In this document: positions 12,151 through 24,660 of the stretch, piece after piece
Layout of the letters: each line of letters opens with the position of its first letter
Numbering within the stretch: the stretch's first letter is position 1
Source: Amborella trichopoda
Lineage: Eukaryota; Streptophyta; Magnoliopsida; Amborellales; Amborellaceae
Direction of reading: 5' to 3'
NCBI RefSeq assembly: GCF_000471905.2
Contig: NW_006499969.1
Location: 477,516-541,515, forward strand
Length of the DNA stretch: 64,000 bases
Notes under the pieces: generated by a model
What the model was told of the DNA's origin: nothing
What the model saw: the letters and a program-made list of their open reading frames with translations, nothing else
The model's database searches: none
Made by a program: the position numbers and the translations under genes

Positions 12151-14361
12151 TTGCTTACACATCGTTCAAACCCCAAAACAAAATAAGTATGAAATTACTA
12201 GTGTCAGAAAGTGCCATTACTCGGATTGAATCCGAGTAACTCAGCCGATTAGTGCCAAGTCATGTAGCAACAAAAAAAAAGGGTAAAAATTATAAAAATC
12301 TAAAAACGTAGGAAATGTATGTTTAAACTAAAATTAAGAAAAATACTTCAAATGATGTTAAAAACACAGTAAAATAATAGATTTTAAAAAATCAACTTGT
12401 GATCGGGGGTGTTTTTGAAATAATCTAAAACAGATGGGTAAAATGTAAAAATAAGTATTCAAGGCAAAAACACTTTTCAGTCTTTGTCAAAATGATAAAA
12501 AATATAAAAAGTAAATCCCAAAATAAATTCCAAACTTTCTAACACGAGACAACTTGGGCTCAACAATGGCCAAAGCCCGAATAACTCAGCAAAGTGGAAA
12601 GTACTTGGCCGATTTTTCAATAACTGAAAATTAAAATGTTGAATACCTCATTTCAAAATAAGTTCGGTTATTATTAAATATTGCACCAGTAACGTAACTT
12701 CCATTGTTTACCACTTGCCATGCGAACCTAGAAAGAATAAGCATACATGTATCCATTGCAGAGAAAGATAGAGGGAGATAAAAACCCAAGGAACGGGTTG
12801 ACATAAAATGCTTTGGAGGTGAAGCAAAGCGAGAGATCGAGTAGAGAGGAGGATGGAATTGATGAGAAAGAGGGGGGAGAAAGGGGTTTGGAACATATGG
12901 CTTGGGTGATAGAACACCTCCCATCACACCAAGAGTACAAATTTTTTTTTTGGTTCCAATCCCAATTTCTAGAGATGAAACCGAGGAAGGGTATTTGAAG
13001 TAAATTAGCGGTTCACACCTAGCTAAATGCAATGCATTTTCAGGGTGTTAACCATAGAAAACCCTAGCTTATTATTGAACTTATATGGTTCTAGGACAAG
13101 GTTTCCACGAGTTGGCCGACACATCTATTTACATGAATCCTCTCTCCATCTTAGTGATGCATTTTGAATGCAAAACTCTTAAGATTTAAGAATCTTACCG
13201 TGATGAATATGCATGTTAAGAAAATAAAACGATTTTAAAAAAAAATTAATATTTTGTAATTTATTCATTTAAAGACTTTTAATTTGTAGTTGGTGGTGGG
13301 ATCACCACTCTTTAAGATGCATCTTTGAGATGAATGTTAATTGCGTCAGGGGACACATGTAGATGTGCAGTCCTTGATGAATGCTACACTTTTCTATAAT
13401 TCTATATTTTATATTGGGTCAGGTAGGGCTCGATTAATCCCGACTCAAAGCCGATACAAACCAATAGGGTCCAAGCCTGAGTGGGACCCGACCTGGATTG
13501 GGTCAAAGTCATTTTGACTTATACCAGTACCTGATTTGGTTCGATCTATTGTATCAGTAGGTCGACTTGACCCAATTACATCTAGTTAGTCAAGGACTAT
13601 GTTCCAGGTTTGAATTTGGCCACTGAACTACCCAAAATTCAAAAAGAATGTAAATTACATTCTTAATGAATGGATAAAACCAGTCCATTCTACGCTAGAA
13701 TTTCTTTTTTTAATAAGCTAATAACTTGTGTTTTCGGGAAAGTATTTCAGGAAGGCCGTGGTTTATATGAGACATGAACCGTAAATAATTAAAGTAAGGC
13801 ACATCTCTATACTTTGCTAGAAGATACATTTGTCTAAGATGGCCTGAAAAGCTATTTCCAATACCAATTATGAAATTTGAAGCTCTAAACATTGCAGATC
13901 GAAAATCTATACACCTTTAAAATTTTGAAAATGGATGGTCCAGATAATTTATTACAAAAAGCATTATTTTTAGATTTGAGATTTTTGTTCTTTGATTTTT
14001 TAATCCTCAAAGTCAAGATAATCAATTGGATGGTTTTCCAGCATCTGAACAACCTTTGCAAGTAACGTTTTGAGACGCAGTTCACTTTTATTGTCTAAAA
14101 TGAGTTAAGGGTGTAGGTTTAAGCCTCTCAATTTGTAGAGGTATCATCAAAATCCTAGAGTGTAGAGTTTATATGGACTTGATTGGATGGACGTTTTAAA
14201 ATTTGACATTAAAGCCCAACCAAATTGCAAAGACAAGTTACTGGAGAGCCATCTTTTCAAAAGCAATTCGTCGCGAAATCGATCCTAACATGGGGGATTT
14301 TATTGTCAAATTCTTTTTGAATCTTTAGTGACTCTAATGTACAATTTGCTCCAAGGATACT
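12151..14361. other. Unassigned 2.2-kb stretch
   Basis: No domain, RNA gene or terminal repeat could be recognised. Short open frames of 60-130 residues occur on the minus strand (for example 12631-13032 and 13710-13892) without family motifs, so no gene is called. Sequence around 12200-12400 resembles, in inverted orientation, sequence around 6110-6260 on the other side of the copia-like element. A G-rich intergenic block at about 13410-13570 carries several GGGTC/GACCC words. Confidence 0.5.
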
Positions 14362-15339
14362 TGGTTAGATGCCTCGTTCTCACCATCCAGGTCGGGATGA
14401 CTTGGTGGCGTGGTTTCAGGGTCAAGATGGACCCAGAACTTGAGATCGCTCTCTCGAGCACTGCGTAAAAGAGACGCGGGCAGGAATACCAACTTGTGAG
14501 AGAGGAATTTTGGTCGTGAGGCAAAACTCACCTCACGGGGTCCGTGACACACTCAGGCTGCTCGCGTGAGCGCCCTCTTAGATCACATGGAATGCCTTTT
14601 GGCCTGTGATCAGTTCGGAATCGCCTCTCTTGACCTGTTTCTTCTTTCTTGCGACCATACACACACATTAGAATACAAACAAGTGGCTTAGAAGACCTCA
14701 CCATGTCTTAGGGTGCACGCACACACAGTGTATACTTGAAGATAAAATGGGAAAGTAACATGGTGGAATCTGCGTCAATTCGAAAGCCTCATGGCGTCTC
14801 CTTGACGAAGGACCCTCAGTACATATTTTACAGCAAAGAGAATGGGGAGAACATGTCGTAGAATCCATGTCAATTGGACAGCCTTGAAGCATCTTCTTTA
14901 ACAGAGAACTCACGACACATTATTCTTTTTATAGAGAATGAAGGAAAAGGGGTGAGATAGGAAAACGAAGGCTGGTTTGGATTTCACCTAGTTCTTCAGA
15001 GATAAAATGTATTTTTGGAAAAAGAGAGAAATGAGGGACGAAGGCTAGTTTGGATTTAACCTATCTCTTCAGAGGTAAAGAAAAAAGAAAATTTGCTTAA
15101 GAGAGAGGAAGAAGAACATGGATAAGAAAGAGTGAAGGTTAGCTTGGCTCTTGCTAAACCTTCCAAAGCGGGAGAAGAGATGAGAAGAAGGAGAGAAGAA
15201 GAGAAGAGAACTGAGAGAAGAAAGAGAAAGGGGTGAAGGCTAGCTTGGCTCTCGCTAAACTTTCCAAATGGGGAAAAGAGACGAGAAGAAAGAGAGAAGA
15301 AAAGAAGAGAAGTGACAAAAGAAAGAGAGAGGAAAACGT

Positions 15340-15600
15340 TTGACACAATGGCTAGATTGTCATGGCGGCAAGACTGGCACGACGGCTAGTCTGGCGCGAC
15401 AGCTAGACGAGCACGGTGGTAAGACCGGCATGGCAGCTAACCTACTCAACGACAAGACTAGCATGATGGCTAAACTTCTCAGCGAAAAGGCTGGCATGAA
15501 GACTAGTCTGACGCGGCAGCTAGATGGGCATGGCAGTTAGACCGGCACGGTAGCTAAACTGCTCAGCGACAAGACTGACACGACGTCAAAAGACTTAGCC
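15340..15600. repeat. Imperfect ~20-bp tandem motif in U5 (Tat-A 3' LTR)
   Basis: Repeated blocks such as CTGGCACGACGGCTAGT, GGCGCGACAGCTAGA and GGCATGGCAGTTAGA follow one another. The same array is at about 30735-30990 in the 5' LTR, and shorter forms are at 40490-40690, 52740-52920 and 57140-57370. Confidence 0.7.
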
Positions 15601-15644
15601 TGCCATTCAATCATGCAAGCAAAAGAGAGAGAGGGGAGAAAAAG

Positions 15645-15850
15645 ATTACGCACGATGGTGTACCCTGTCATGCCAGACAAAAAGAGAAGAGAGAGAAAAA
15701 TTATGCATGATGGTATATCCTGACGTGCTAGATCGAGAGAGAGAAGAGAGAAAGGTTGTACATGGTGGTATGCTCCACCGTGCCAGATAGAGAGAGAAGA
15801 GAAAGAAAGAGGCACACGGTGGTGTACCCCTCTGTGCCAGACAGAGAGAG
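15645..15850. repeat. U5 hairpin array, Tat-A 3' LTR (4 units)
   Basis: Units of 50-56 bp, each an inverted repeat of the form CACGGTGG - short loop - CCACCGTG followed by a GA-rich spacer on the + strand (CU-rich in the sense RNA). Only four units are present, against eleven in the 5' LTR at 31045-31620. Confidence 0.85.
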
Positions 15851-16179
15851 CAGAGTGAGAAAGAAGAAAGAAGAAGAAAGAGAAAGAAGCAGAGAGAGAA
15901 AGGAAAGAAGCAGAGAGAGAAAGGAAAGAGGCAGATAGAGAAAGGAAAGAAGAGGAGAGAGAGGAAAGGAGCAGAGGGAGAAAGGAAAGAATAAGAAAGG
16001 GAAAGGAAAGAAGAAGGGAGAGGAAGAAGAGAGAGAAAGAAGAGAGGGAAAGAGAGAGAAAAAGAGGAGAGAGAAAGAAGAGAGAGTTACCTGGATGGTT
16101 GAGGGGTACCCATTAAAATATTCTCTCTCCCCTCTCTCTCTGAATTGTAACTCAAAAAAATCAAGCAAAAGCCAATTTT

Positions 16180-16230
16180 TTTATTGATCAAGCCGAGGTC
16201 CATGTACAATAGCATCACGTGCTTATATAG
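16180..16230 (-). promoter_or_regulatory. LTR promoter TATA box and poly(A) signal (Tat-A 3' LTR)
   Basis: On the minus strand, CTATATAAGC lies at 16221-16230. AATAAA lies 36 bases downstream at 16180-16185. The same pair is found in both LTRs of Tat-B (41752-41761 with 41695-41700; 54272-54281 with 54215-54220). This fixes U3 to the right of it and R-U5 to the left, and agrees with minus-strand coding. In the Tat-A 5' LTR the TATA box (near 32030-32037) is degraded. Confidence 0.75.
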
Positions 16231-19018
16231 AGTTTAAGTTCAAACATGGGTGGATGCCCAATTTCTAACCTAATTATGGAAAAATATAAATTAAATTATT
16301 GAAATAAAATTAAGAAATTAGGGGCAAAATGATGATTTTGCCCCTTACTCACTAATCTTGAAATTACAATTAAGTTCCTTTCATGGCCATGCAACCTTTG
16401 TGATCTTCCGGGGTCCATTCGGGGTCTTTTTGGTCATCATCCGACCAAAAGATTATTAATTTCTTGATCGGCTCGGCAAGATGGGTCGTTTTGATACCCA
16501 TTTCGAGCCATGGATCAGACTTTTGGTCTACGATCACGAGACGTGAAAATCATGTGAAATGTGCGATCATTGATTCAAAATCACACCCGTTTCTCAGTGT
16601 TTTTCCATGATTTCTTCACTGTTTTTTGACAAGCATGCCGTCAGGAGTGTTTGGCGATAAATGTGGCTTGATTTAGTGTTCGAAGGACCATTTTCCAAGT
16701 TTTGTATTTTGGCTAGAGTTTTGTTTTCGGTGGCAAAAAATTGAAGCAACTTCGACTCCATCATGCAGCGAATCTAACCGTCCATCACATACGAGGTTTG
16801 GCTCAAACGAAGCCTTTGACCTAGTGCTCGTAATGGCTCTGAGGTCGATCTGTCTCGTGGGCATCGTGATGTGGCCGTTTGATAGAGGCGCGCTCCTGTT
16901 CGAAAATCTACAACCTTGCCTTGAATCGCAATCTTCTCTATAGTTTTTCTCTCCGCTCGGGCTACGACATGGGTCGTACCACATATCGAAATGCTCGGGT
17001 TGACGAGACAAACATGCTCCCAAAATTTGAGCTTGATCTGACCTAGGACGAGAGAGATATGGCATTCTAAAGTTCACCTTGAACTCAAAGACACAATTTC
17101 CATTAATGGAAACTGGTTCACTGAGTGCATACGGTTATAGTGTGAGGCCTGCCCATTTTGGGTAATTTGTCATAACTTGGTCTAGAGATATCCGATCAAG
17201 CCGAAAATTACTCCCTAGGGGTTTTAAGACGTTTCAGATCCAATGGTCGTTGTCCCACGACCATTTGACGCTCTGATGATAGGGTTGTATTTATAAGATT
17301 CATTTCCAAGGTGCTAGAGGCCGATTTTTCCATAACTATTTATGCATCTGAACTGCCTTAAACTTGTCGGATCACGATGAAACTAGAAAGGTGTTATTAA
17401 GAGAGAGACATTCTTGAACCTTCTTAGTCCATTTTGAGACTTTTGAAAATTTCACTTCTAGATCTGAGCTTATTGTCATATGGCTTCCTTAGTCCACATG
17501 CATTTTGGTACCTACAGACCTAGGTCGCGAACTGCTTTCTCCTTATTCGCATCAGGGATACCAGTGTTGAAAAATACCTTCAAAGAGCTTACCCCGCCGA
17601 ATGTTTGCTTCAAGAGAAGTGAAAATGACAACATTCAGAGTCAAAATTGTCCTTTGACTTTAGTTTTCTTCTTGGCCACCAGATCACACGAACATCGAAG
17701 GGATACTTGTGCGAAGCTCCTTCCCAGTGGAGTGACTTAGGTGCTCAGACATTTGGGGGCCTTGCTTAAGGGCTTGTAGACCTAGACATCAAGACTTTAG
17801 TGGGGAGAAGAGACTTGAGCTACTGGTGGGGGACATCTCATGAAATGCCCATGGTCCACGTGAGGAACTATTTGAGGGATGATTTTAAATTCTACACCTT
17901 ATTAGACATATTTGTGACGTTGTTTGCTGCTACACCAGGGTAACTTTGACAAGTAAGGTACCTCTGTGGTCCCATATTACCGAGTTCTGTTGAGGGCTTT
18001 TTGATGGCCTGTCCCGAATGTCTGGTCCAGTCAGGGAGGGGTTTTGGTGAGGCGGCCTTGAACAGGCTCTACTCTGGTTGCTGTGGGCAGGTATTGACCG
18101 GATTTGACATTTTCTTTCTTGTGAGGAATCTTGAGGGATGATTTTAACGTCTATACCCCATTGAACGTATGTCGAGATGATTTTAAAGTCTACACCCTAT
18201 TGGACGTATAACGGGATGATTTTAAAGTCTACACCCTATTGGACATATTTGAGGGACGCTTGATAGAAAGAGAAAAAGAGGGACGAAGACTAGTTTGACT
18301 TTCACCTAGCTCTTCAAAAAGTAGAGAGAGAGAGAGAGAGAAAAGAGATGAAGGCTAGTTTGATTTTCCCTTAGCTCTTCAGAGAAAGGGGAAAAAGTAA
18401 AGAAAAGAGGGATGAAGGCTAGTTTGGCTTTCACCAAGTTATTTAGAGAGGAAGAGAAGAAGGTAGAGAAAGAAAAGATGGACGAAGGTTAGTTTGGCTT
18501 TCACCTAGCTCTTCAGAGAGGAAGAAGGAGAATTACTGAGGGATGCTTTTAAAGTCCTCACCCCGTTGGACGTATTGGCAGCATTGTTTACTATTACACC
18601 AGGTTTGCTTGACCTGATTCGACAGTTTCTTTCCAGTGAACTTCTTATTTTTGGGTCTCGATAACAAGGTATTCTACTACCGAGGATATTTCTTGAAATA
18701 CCGGTTGAAGCTGCCTGTAGAGGCGAATGCTGCATCAATGTTCTTATTGGTCCGAGTGCCCTTTTGGGTTTTCACTTGGACTGAGGGAAGTGGTGCCGTA
18801 AAGATGGTTTTCACCAACTTCCTTTTTAATAGGTTCTTTTGCCCATGACTTGACGACCATGTCTGCCCTTTTTCCATTCTTGCTCACAATGACTTTTTGG
18901 GTTTTCACCGTGCCTGGTTTTTATTTTATGGAACACTCTTACTCATGGTTTCTTGACCATGCCCGTCCGTCATTTTACTCGTGGCATTTCCCTTTCAGGT
19001 TTACACCATGCCCATTGT

Positions 19019-19720
19019 TTTTGTAGGGGGCGAGTTTAAAGTCATGCCTCCGGGACCTGAGCTATGGATTAAGGTTGTATAGCCTTGACCATTGTGCGAA
19101 GCAGTTTAACGTCATGCAGTCAGGACGTATGCTACAATTTTAAGATCACACAATTGGACCGTGATGGCAATGGATGATGGGTGCTGTATGGAAGATGGAT
19201 AATGGGTGGTCCATTAGCTGACAGTGAGTATGGATGGTGGAATGGATCACCGGGGTTTCGTGAGCATGGGCCCGACTCATTATGGAATGTTGCGAGTTTA
19301 TGAAGGGCAATAGAGATGAACTCACTGGGGAAGAAGTGAAGGGGGTATGCACGTGTGGACGGGCCGGCTAGGGGAGGCATGCGTGGAAGGCTACGTAAAA
19401 AGTGTGTACGCAGTAGAGGGGGCACGTATGAAGGCGTGTTTAAGGTCATGCCATTGGGACCTGGGCTACGGTTTAAGGTTGTTTAGCTCGGATCATTGCG
19501 AAAAGCAGTCTAGCGTCATGCAGCCAGGACGTGCGCTACAGTTTAGGGTCATGTAACTGGACTGTTGTGCAAAGCAGTTTAACGTCATGCGGCCAGGACG
19601 GGTGCTACAGTTTAAGGTCATGCAACTAGACCGTGGTACGAAGCAGTTTAAGGTCATGCGGCCAGGACATGTGCTTCAGTTTAAGGTCATGCAACTGGAC
19701 CGTGGTGGGAGTCGCGATAT
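19019..19720. repeat. 3' UTR minisatellite, ~35-bp units in dimeric arrangement
   Basis: Alternating units of type CAGTTTAACGTCATGCGGCC and CAGTTTAAGGTCATGCAACT, each ending in GGACnnnG, give a ~73-bp higher-order period in 19440-19720. Counterparts are at 42810-43640 (Tat-B) and 61865-62850 (Tat-C). Confidence 0.85.
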
Positions 19721-19884
19721 ATGTGGGTAGTTCAGTGAGGGGTGGACTCATTAAGGGATGTGAAGTGGATGAGATTCCGTGGGGAATGAGTCTGTGGATG
19801 ATGGTCAGAGTCACTGGCGATAAAAATGGCCGAGACCATTTATGGGCAGTGGGTTCAGATGATAAGGATGACCTAGTGAAGGAT

Positions 19885-19995
19885 GATAAGCGAAATCCCA
19901 CTGGGGATTAGGGAATGAATGTGACTCCCTAGTGAATAAAATGGGCCAAATTATGTGATTGGGGAATGAGTATGACTCCATTGGGTATGGAATTG
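19885..19995. repeat. Primer-site-like motifs in the 3' UTR (Tat-A)
   Basis: CCCACTGGGGATTAG at about 19897, GTGACTCCCTAGTGAAT at about 19921 and ATGACTCCATTGGGTATGG at about 19972 are short, degenerate forms of the motif that is regular in Tat-B (43665-44040) and Tat-C (62870-63280). Confidence 0.55.
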
Positions 19996-20224
19996 TGATG
20001 AGGGTCGAGCCTTGCCGATGTGCACACGGACGGGCCTTTTAGGGAAGGCATGTGTGGAGGTGCATGCAAAAGGCATGTTCGTAGAGGAAGAAGGTTTTCG
20101 TAGAGGAAGAAGGTTTACACTCGGTGGCAGTCTGTGGAAGCCAGGAGATCAGCAGCGGGACTTCTTGTCAAGGAGGCATTCTCACACGCTCGACGGCTGG
20201 ATGACATGTAGAACGCACACGGCG

Positions 20225-20470
20225 ACTTGAGTGAGCATGCTTGAGCGTGTACAACGGTGAATGCGCACGACGGTGAACACTCATGGCGGTGAACACGCAC
20301 GGCGGTGAACGCGCATGGTGGTGAACGTGCATGGTGGTGAACACGCACGACGATGAACACACACAATGGTGAACACATTCGGCGGTGAACGCTTACGGCG
20401 GTGAACGCGCACAGCGATGAACACTCACAATAGTGAATGCGCACGGCGGTGAACACACACAGTGCCAGAC
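20225..20470. repeat. 16-bp tandem array, about 15 units
   Basis: The unit is close to GTGAACACGCACGGCG on the + strand, with variants such as GCGCATGGTGGTGAAC. It lies about 230 bp from the end of the integrase frame. Its core matches the U5 hairpin arm of the same element (31047-31062). Confidence 0.92.
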
Positions 20471-20695
20471 ACATGTCTGTGAACGCGCTCGGCGGTGAGA
20501 CATGCTCGGCAGCTTGTAGTGAGGTAGCGCTTGGTGACATGCGCTCTGCAGTATGCGGACGGCAGCTTGCGCACGACAGTCTTCGTGCTCATCGGTACGT
20601 TCGCGGCAGCATGGGAAGCATTTTATACTCATGCAAATAGACAGTATGTCATGCATTTTTAACGACGTTTAAGGTCGTGTCTCTGAGACCTTAAG

Positions 20696-21540
20696 TCATG
20701 GGTAGTACCTTTTCAAGTAACATCCGTTGATAGGACGCATTGCCTCTTTTCCATTAGGATGGGCTAATATGTATCCTCCATTTGGAGAAACCTTCTTGAT
20801 TACGAAAGGGCCTTCCCACTTTGGTTCAAACTTCCTCTTAAATTGCACATAAATAACAGTTGGCTGTTTTACCGCTAAGACCAAGTCACCACTAGTGAAT
20901 GAGTGGAGTTTGATTGACTTGTTGAAAGCCCTTTTCATCCTCCACTGATGGAGTTCAAGGTTCTGTTGGGCTTCAAATCTCTTCTTGTCAAGTGCATCTA
21001 ATTCTTGGTAGCGAAGCTTAAACTGTTCATCTTCAGTCATATCCTGATGTATGGCGAGAGAAGCGAAGGAAGTTGGATCTCAAGGGGCAGTACCACTTCA
21101 CTCTCATAAACTAACAAATAAGGAGTAGAGTCGATAGCACTTCGGGTGGTGGTGCGATAAGCCCACAAGGCCTCGGGAAGCTTCTCATGGCAATTTTTCC
21201 TCGCCTTTGACACTAATTTCCTTAGAACACTGCAAAGGGTCTTATTGAAGTTGGCCATTGATTCCTCGAGGACATATTTGAGAGGGATCCCTTCAGCCCA
21301 TTTGGAGAAGTAATCCGTAGCAGCTAAGATGAAGGTATGGCCGAATGCTGAGGGAGTTGGGGTCGACAACATCCACACCCCATTGTGAGAGGGGACATGG
21401 CATCACTGTAGGATGTAGAGGCTTTGGTGGCTGGTGAATAAGATTTGAATGTATTTAACACAATTGACGCCTCTTTGCATAGGTCAACGAATCTGTGACC
21501 ATCGATGGTCAGTAATACCCCAACATGTGTATCCATTCGT
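20696..21540 (-). pseudogene. Tat-A integrase, with internal deletion
   Basis: Reading on the minus strand: a degraded zinc-binding region (about 21390-21540), the first catalytic aspartate in LAATDYFSKWAE (about 21300-21335), then a jump to NKTLC (about 21225-21245), the ALWAYRTT block and the C-terminal FEPKWEGPFVI block (about 20800-20840), stopping at 20696. Compared with Tat-B, about 56 codons between ANF and NKTL are missing in frame. These held the second aspartate (SDNGPQF) and the catalytic glutamate. Integrase joins the cDNA ends to host DNA; this copy cannot. A frame change near 21037-21040 separates the core from the C-terminal part. Confidence 0.9.
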
Positions 21541-22500
21541 AGAGCTTAAGAGCAGATTGATAAAGGCCATAGATCCCGGCATGCACTTTTTCCAATACTT
21601 GCTTCGCCCCTTTTTTGTTGACGCATCGGAGGAGGATTCCATCGAAGGATCGTCGAAAGAGAGCATCCCCATCAAGAAAAGTGTACTTGGTGGACATTCT
21701 TCATATACTGTTGCGCTCAATGCGATCATCTGGTATGTTTAATAAAGTTGATTATGGGTTCCCTCCAATCCTCAACTCGCTCAATCTTGATGCATATTGG
21801 ATCAAAGATCTCCCTTTCTTGTTTCTCGAACATATCGCCTTGGACTTGCTTCGCCTTTCTTCAAGCTTCGAGAGCATCCTTAGCAGCGAGGAGTGCCCCG
21901 AATGGTAAGGAGGGCATTCTGAGAAAAGAATCCTTTCTTCATCCCCATCTAACTCTTTAACCAGCTCGATGTGCCTCCACTCTGCTACCCATATAGGCAT
22001 GGGTTCTTTCGAGGAGACTAGAATAGTGGCACCGAGCTTAGCAAGGGCAACAACCTTGGAATTCAACCTTTTAGGGATGTGCACTAAGGAAAATTCATCA
22101 ACATTTTCCATTAAGGTCTTAGCAGTGTCATGATAAGGCTGGAGGCTGTCTTTTTTCACATCGTATATCCCTTTGAGCTGCCATATTACCAGTTCAGAAT
22201 CTCCAAAAATGGCTAACCGTTCTAGTTTCAGGTCTAAGGTGACTTCAAGCCCTATTATGAGGGCTTGATACTCAGCCTCATTGTGCGAGTCGACCTTTGC
22301 GAGGGAGAGGGACAAGGGGATGATGCCATCTTGAGGGGTCAAAAACACAATGCTGACACCACCTTGTTCAGACTGAAAGGCCCCGTCAAAGTACATCTTT
22401 CAATCATATACTGACTCAACGTAGAACACTTCCTCGTCGGGATAGTCGCTTGATAGATGTAGGGGTGTGTTGCTAGGAAATCAGCCAGGGCTTGGCCCTT
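21541..22500 (-). pseudogene. Tat-A second (archaeal-type) RNase H and C-terminal extension
   Basis: The open part, 21752-22396, starts with YFDGAF, then NEAEYQAL and GDSELVIWQLKG. These are the conserved acidic blocks of the archaeal-type RNase H that Tat-lineage elements carry in addition to the gypsy RNase H. The canonical opening is present. A tether-like region follows (VAEWRHIEL...ERILFSECPPY) and leads, through stops and frame changes in 21541-21752, into the integrase zinc region. The domain probably assists RNA removal during reverse transcription; its exact role in the lineage is not settled. Confidence 0.88.
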
Positions 22501-22509
22501 GATGGCGTT

Positions 22510-23562
22510 TTGTGGCACTTACGTGATCTTGAACTCCATTAGTAATAACGACCATTTAGCCAAGCGCCCTGACAGACAAGGGTGCGTCATGAGGAACTTG
22601 ATGGAGAAGTTGTACGACATGACCGAGCAGATAATGGTGAAGCTTTTGGACTGCGACGATCAGTGCCAGGCACATCTTCTTGATTGGCAGGTAATTCGTT
22701 TCAGCCCCTTGCATCCTACGATTGAGGTAGTACAAAGCGGTTTCTTTCCCTCCCTCATTATTCTGTGCAGGGAGCGCACCAAGCGGCTCGTCCAAGGCGG
22801 TCTTGTACAGAATGAGGGGCCTTTCTAACGCTAGCGTGGAGAGTACCAAGGGTTGTAGCAAATACTATTTGATATAATCCAAGGCTGCCTGACATGCCTC
22901 ATTCCAAATGAAAGGAGAGTCTTTCTTCAACATGTGTGTAAAAGGCTTACAACAACCTGAGAGATTGGAAATGAATCTTCAAATATAAGCAAGCTGGCCT
23001 TGAAGAGACCGACGTTCTCCGAGTGTCATTGGCGGTGGCATTCCTCAAATTTCCTTGATCTTGATAGGCTCGATCTTCAATCCCCAGTACCTGACAATGA
23101 ACCCTAAAAATTTCCCTAAACGTTCGCTTATGGTGCATTTCAAGGGGTTCATCTTGAGCTGATGAAGGCCACTCTAACACCTGCTCAAGGTCTTGCATGT
23201 GAACATCCTTCTTTTTAGATTTCACCACCAATTCATCTACATAACAGTCCACCTCCTTGTCCAGCATATCTTTGAAAATGGTGGTCATTGCTAGCTAATA
23301 CGTAGCACCTGCCAAATGGCACAGTCATGTAACAGAACACCCCCTTGGGAGTTTGGAAGGCAGTGGCCTCTTCATACTCTGGTGCCATCCTTATCTGATT
23401 GTACCCTGAATATCCATCCATGATGGAGAAGATTTGGTAATGGGTTGTGGAATCGATAAACATTTCTGTGAATGGCAGTAGGAAGTTGTCCTCTGGACTG
23501 GTATCATTCAAGTGACAAAAATCAATGCAGACCCTGATTTGCCTGTTCTTCTTTTTAATTGA
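22510..23562 (-). pseudogene. Tat-A RT-RNase H, second tandem copy
   Basis: On the minus strand from the right: RT starts abruptly at about 23560 with RQIRVCIDF, then MDGYSGYNQIRMAPE, TPKGVFCY, and YVDE at about 23235-23245 in place of YVDD. The gypsy RNase H follows (ALYYLNRRM and KKMCLALIVAVQKLHHYL, about 22610-22760). This unit repeats the sequence of 23563-24450 at an offset of about 885 bp and roughly 90 percent identity. The change of the second catalytic aspartate to glutamate, frameshifts and a stop show that it is dead. Confidence 0.88.
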
Positions 23563-24660
23563 CTGGTAAATATTTTTAGCCCCTTTCATCCTGAGGTTTA
23601 GGTAGTACAAAGCGGTTTCTTTCCCTCCCTCATTGTTTTGTGCTAGGAGCGCACCAAGCGACTTGTCGAGGGCGGTCTCATATAGAATGAGGGGCCTTCC
23701 TAATACTGACATGGAGAGTACCAGGGGGCATAACAAATACGCTTTGATATCATCCAAGGCTGCCTGACATGCCTCATCCCATATGAAAGGAGAGCCTTTC
23801 TTCAACAAGTGTGTAAAAGGCTTGCAACGACTTTAGAGATTGGAAATGAATCTTCAAATATAAGCAAGTTGGCCTTGAAGAGACCGGAGTTCTCAGAGTG
23901 TCGTTGGTGGTGGCATTCCTCAAATTGCCTTGATCTTGACAAGCTCGATCTCCAATCCTCGGTACCTGACAATGAACCCTAAAAATTTCCCTGAATGTAC
24001 GCCAAAGGCCCATTTCAAGGGGTTCACCTTGAGCTAATGAAGGCAGAGCGCTCAAACACCTGCTCAAGGTCATGCATGTGAACATCCTTCTTTTTAGATT
24101 TCACCACCAAGTCATCTACGTAACACTCCACCACCTTGTGTAGCATATCTTTGAAAATGGTGGTCACTGCTTGCTGATACTTAGCATCCGCATTCTTCAA
24201 TCCAAAGGACATCATCGTGTAATAGAAGAGCCCCTTGGGAGTCAGCAAGGCGATGGCCTGTTCATCCTCTGGTGCCATCCTTATTTGATTGTACCGTGAA
24301 TATCCATCCATGAAGGAGAAGATTTGGCAATGGGCGGTGGAATCGATAAGCATTTTTGTGAATGGCTATGGGAAGTCGTCCTTTGGATAGGCAACATTCG
24401 AGTCATGGAAATCAATGCAGACCCTGATTTGCCCGTATTTCTTTTTATGTGGCACAATGTTGGCTAGCCATTTCGGGTATTTGACCTCCTGAATTAAACC
24501 TGCTTCCTTGAGTTTATTCAACATCTATTTGCATTTCAAGATCAGGCCAGAACCTTCTCGATTCATGCTTTATGGGTTTGAAGGATGGGTCAATGCCGAG
24601 CCGATGTACTGCGACTTGGGGATCGAGACCGGGCATCTCGTGAAAGTGTTAGGCGAAGAC
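23563..24660 (-). pseudogene. Tat-A RT-RNase H, first tandem copy
   Basis: On the minus strand: the pre-RT block HEMPGLDPQVAVHRLGIDP at about 24600-24650, then AGLIQEVKYPKWLANIVP (24455-24510, across a frame change), GQIRVCIDFHD (about 24410-24440), SRYNQIRMAPEDE and YVDDLVVKSKKKDVHM (about 24075-24125, catalytic YVDD kept). The RNase H start (FIWDEACQAALDDIKAYLL, about 23735-23790) continues to ALYYLNLRM and IYQSIKKK (about 23565-23600). There it joins the RT of the second copy instead of completing the RNase H. Several frameshifts and stops are present. Confidence 0.88.

Larger units (their letters stand above)
14362..17586 (-). repeat. Tat-A 3' LTR
   Basis: Homologous to 29754-33586 over its length. 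The left edge TGGTTAG is shared with the starts of the LTRs at 29754, 40053, 52304 and 56695. The right edge is set where both 5' LTRs of the family stop (33586 and 55593). Beyond that point only the 3' copies continue, into the 3' UTR. It is about 600 bp shorter than its partner, mainly because it has fewer hairpin-array units and lacks a 214-bp duplication. Confidence 0.8.
17587..20695 (-). other. Tat-A 3' UTR with tandem arrays
   Basis: Lies between the integrase stop (20696-20698) and the 3' LTR. It has no coding capacity but several minisatellites: GATTTTAAAGTCTACACCC...TTGGACGTAT units (17872-18245, again near 18545), purine-rich segments shared with U5 (18260-18530), the TTTAAGGTCATGC array (19019-19720) and the 16-bp array (20225-20470). 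The sense-strand start of the LTR is preceded by GGCGGGGTAAGC, a candidate polypurine tract. Long, repeat-rich 3' UTRs are known in Tat/Ogre elements. Confidence 0.75.
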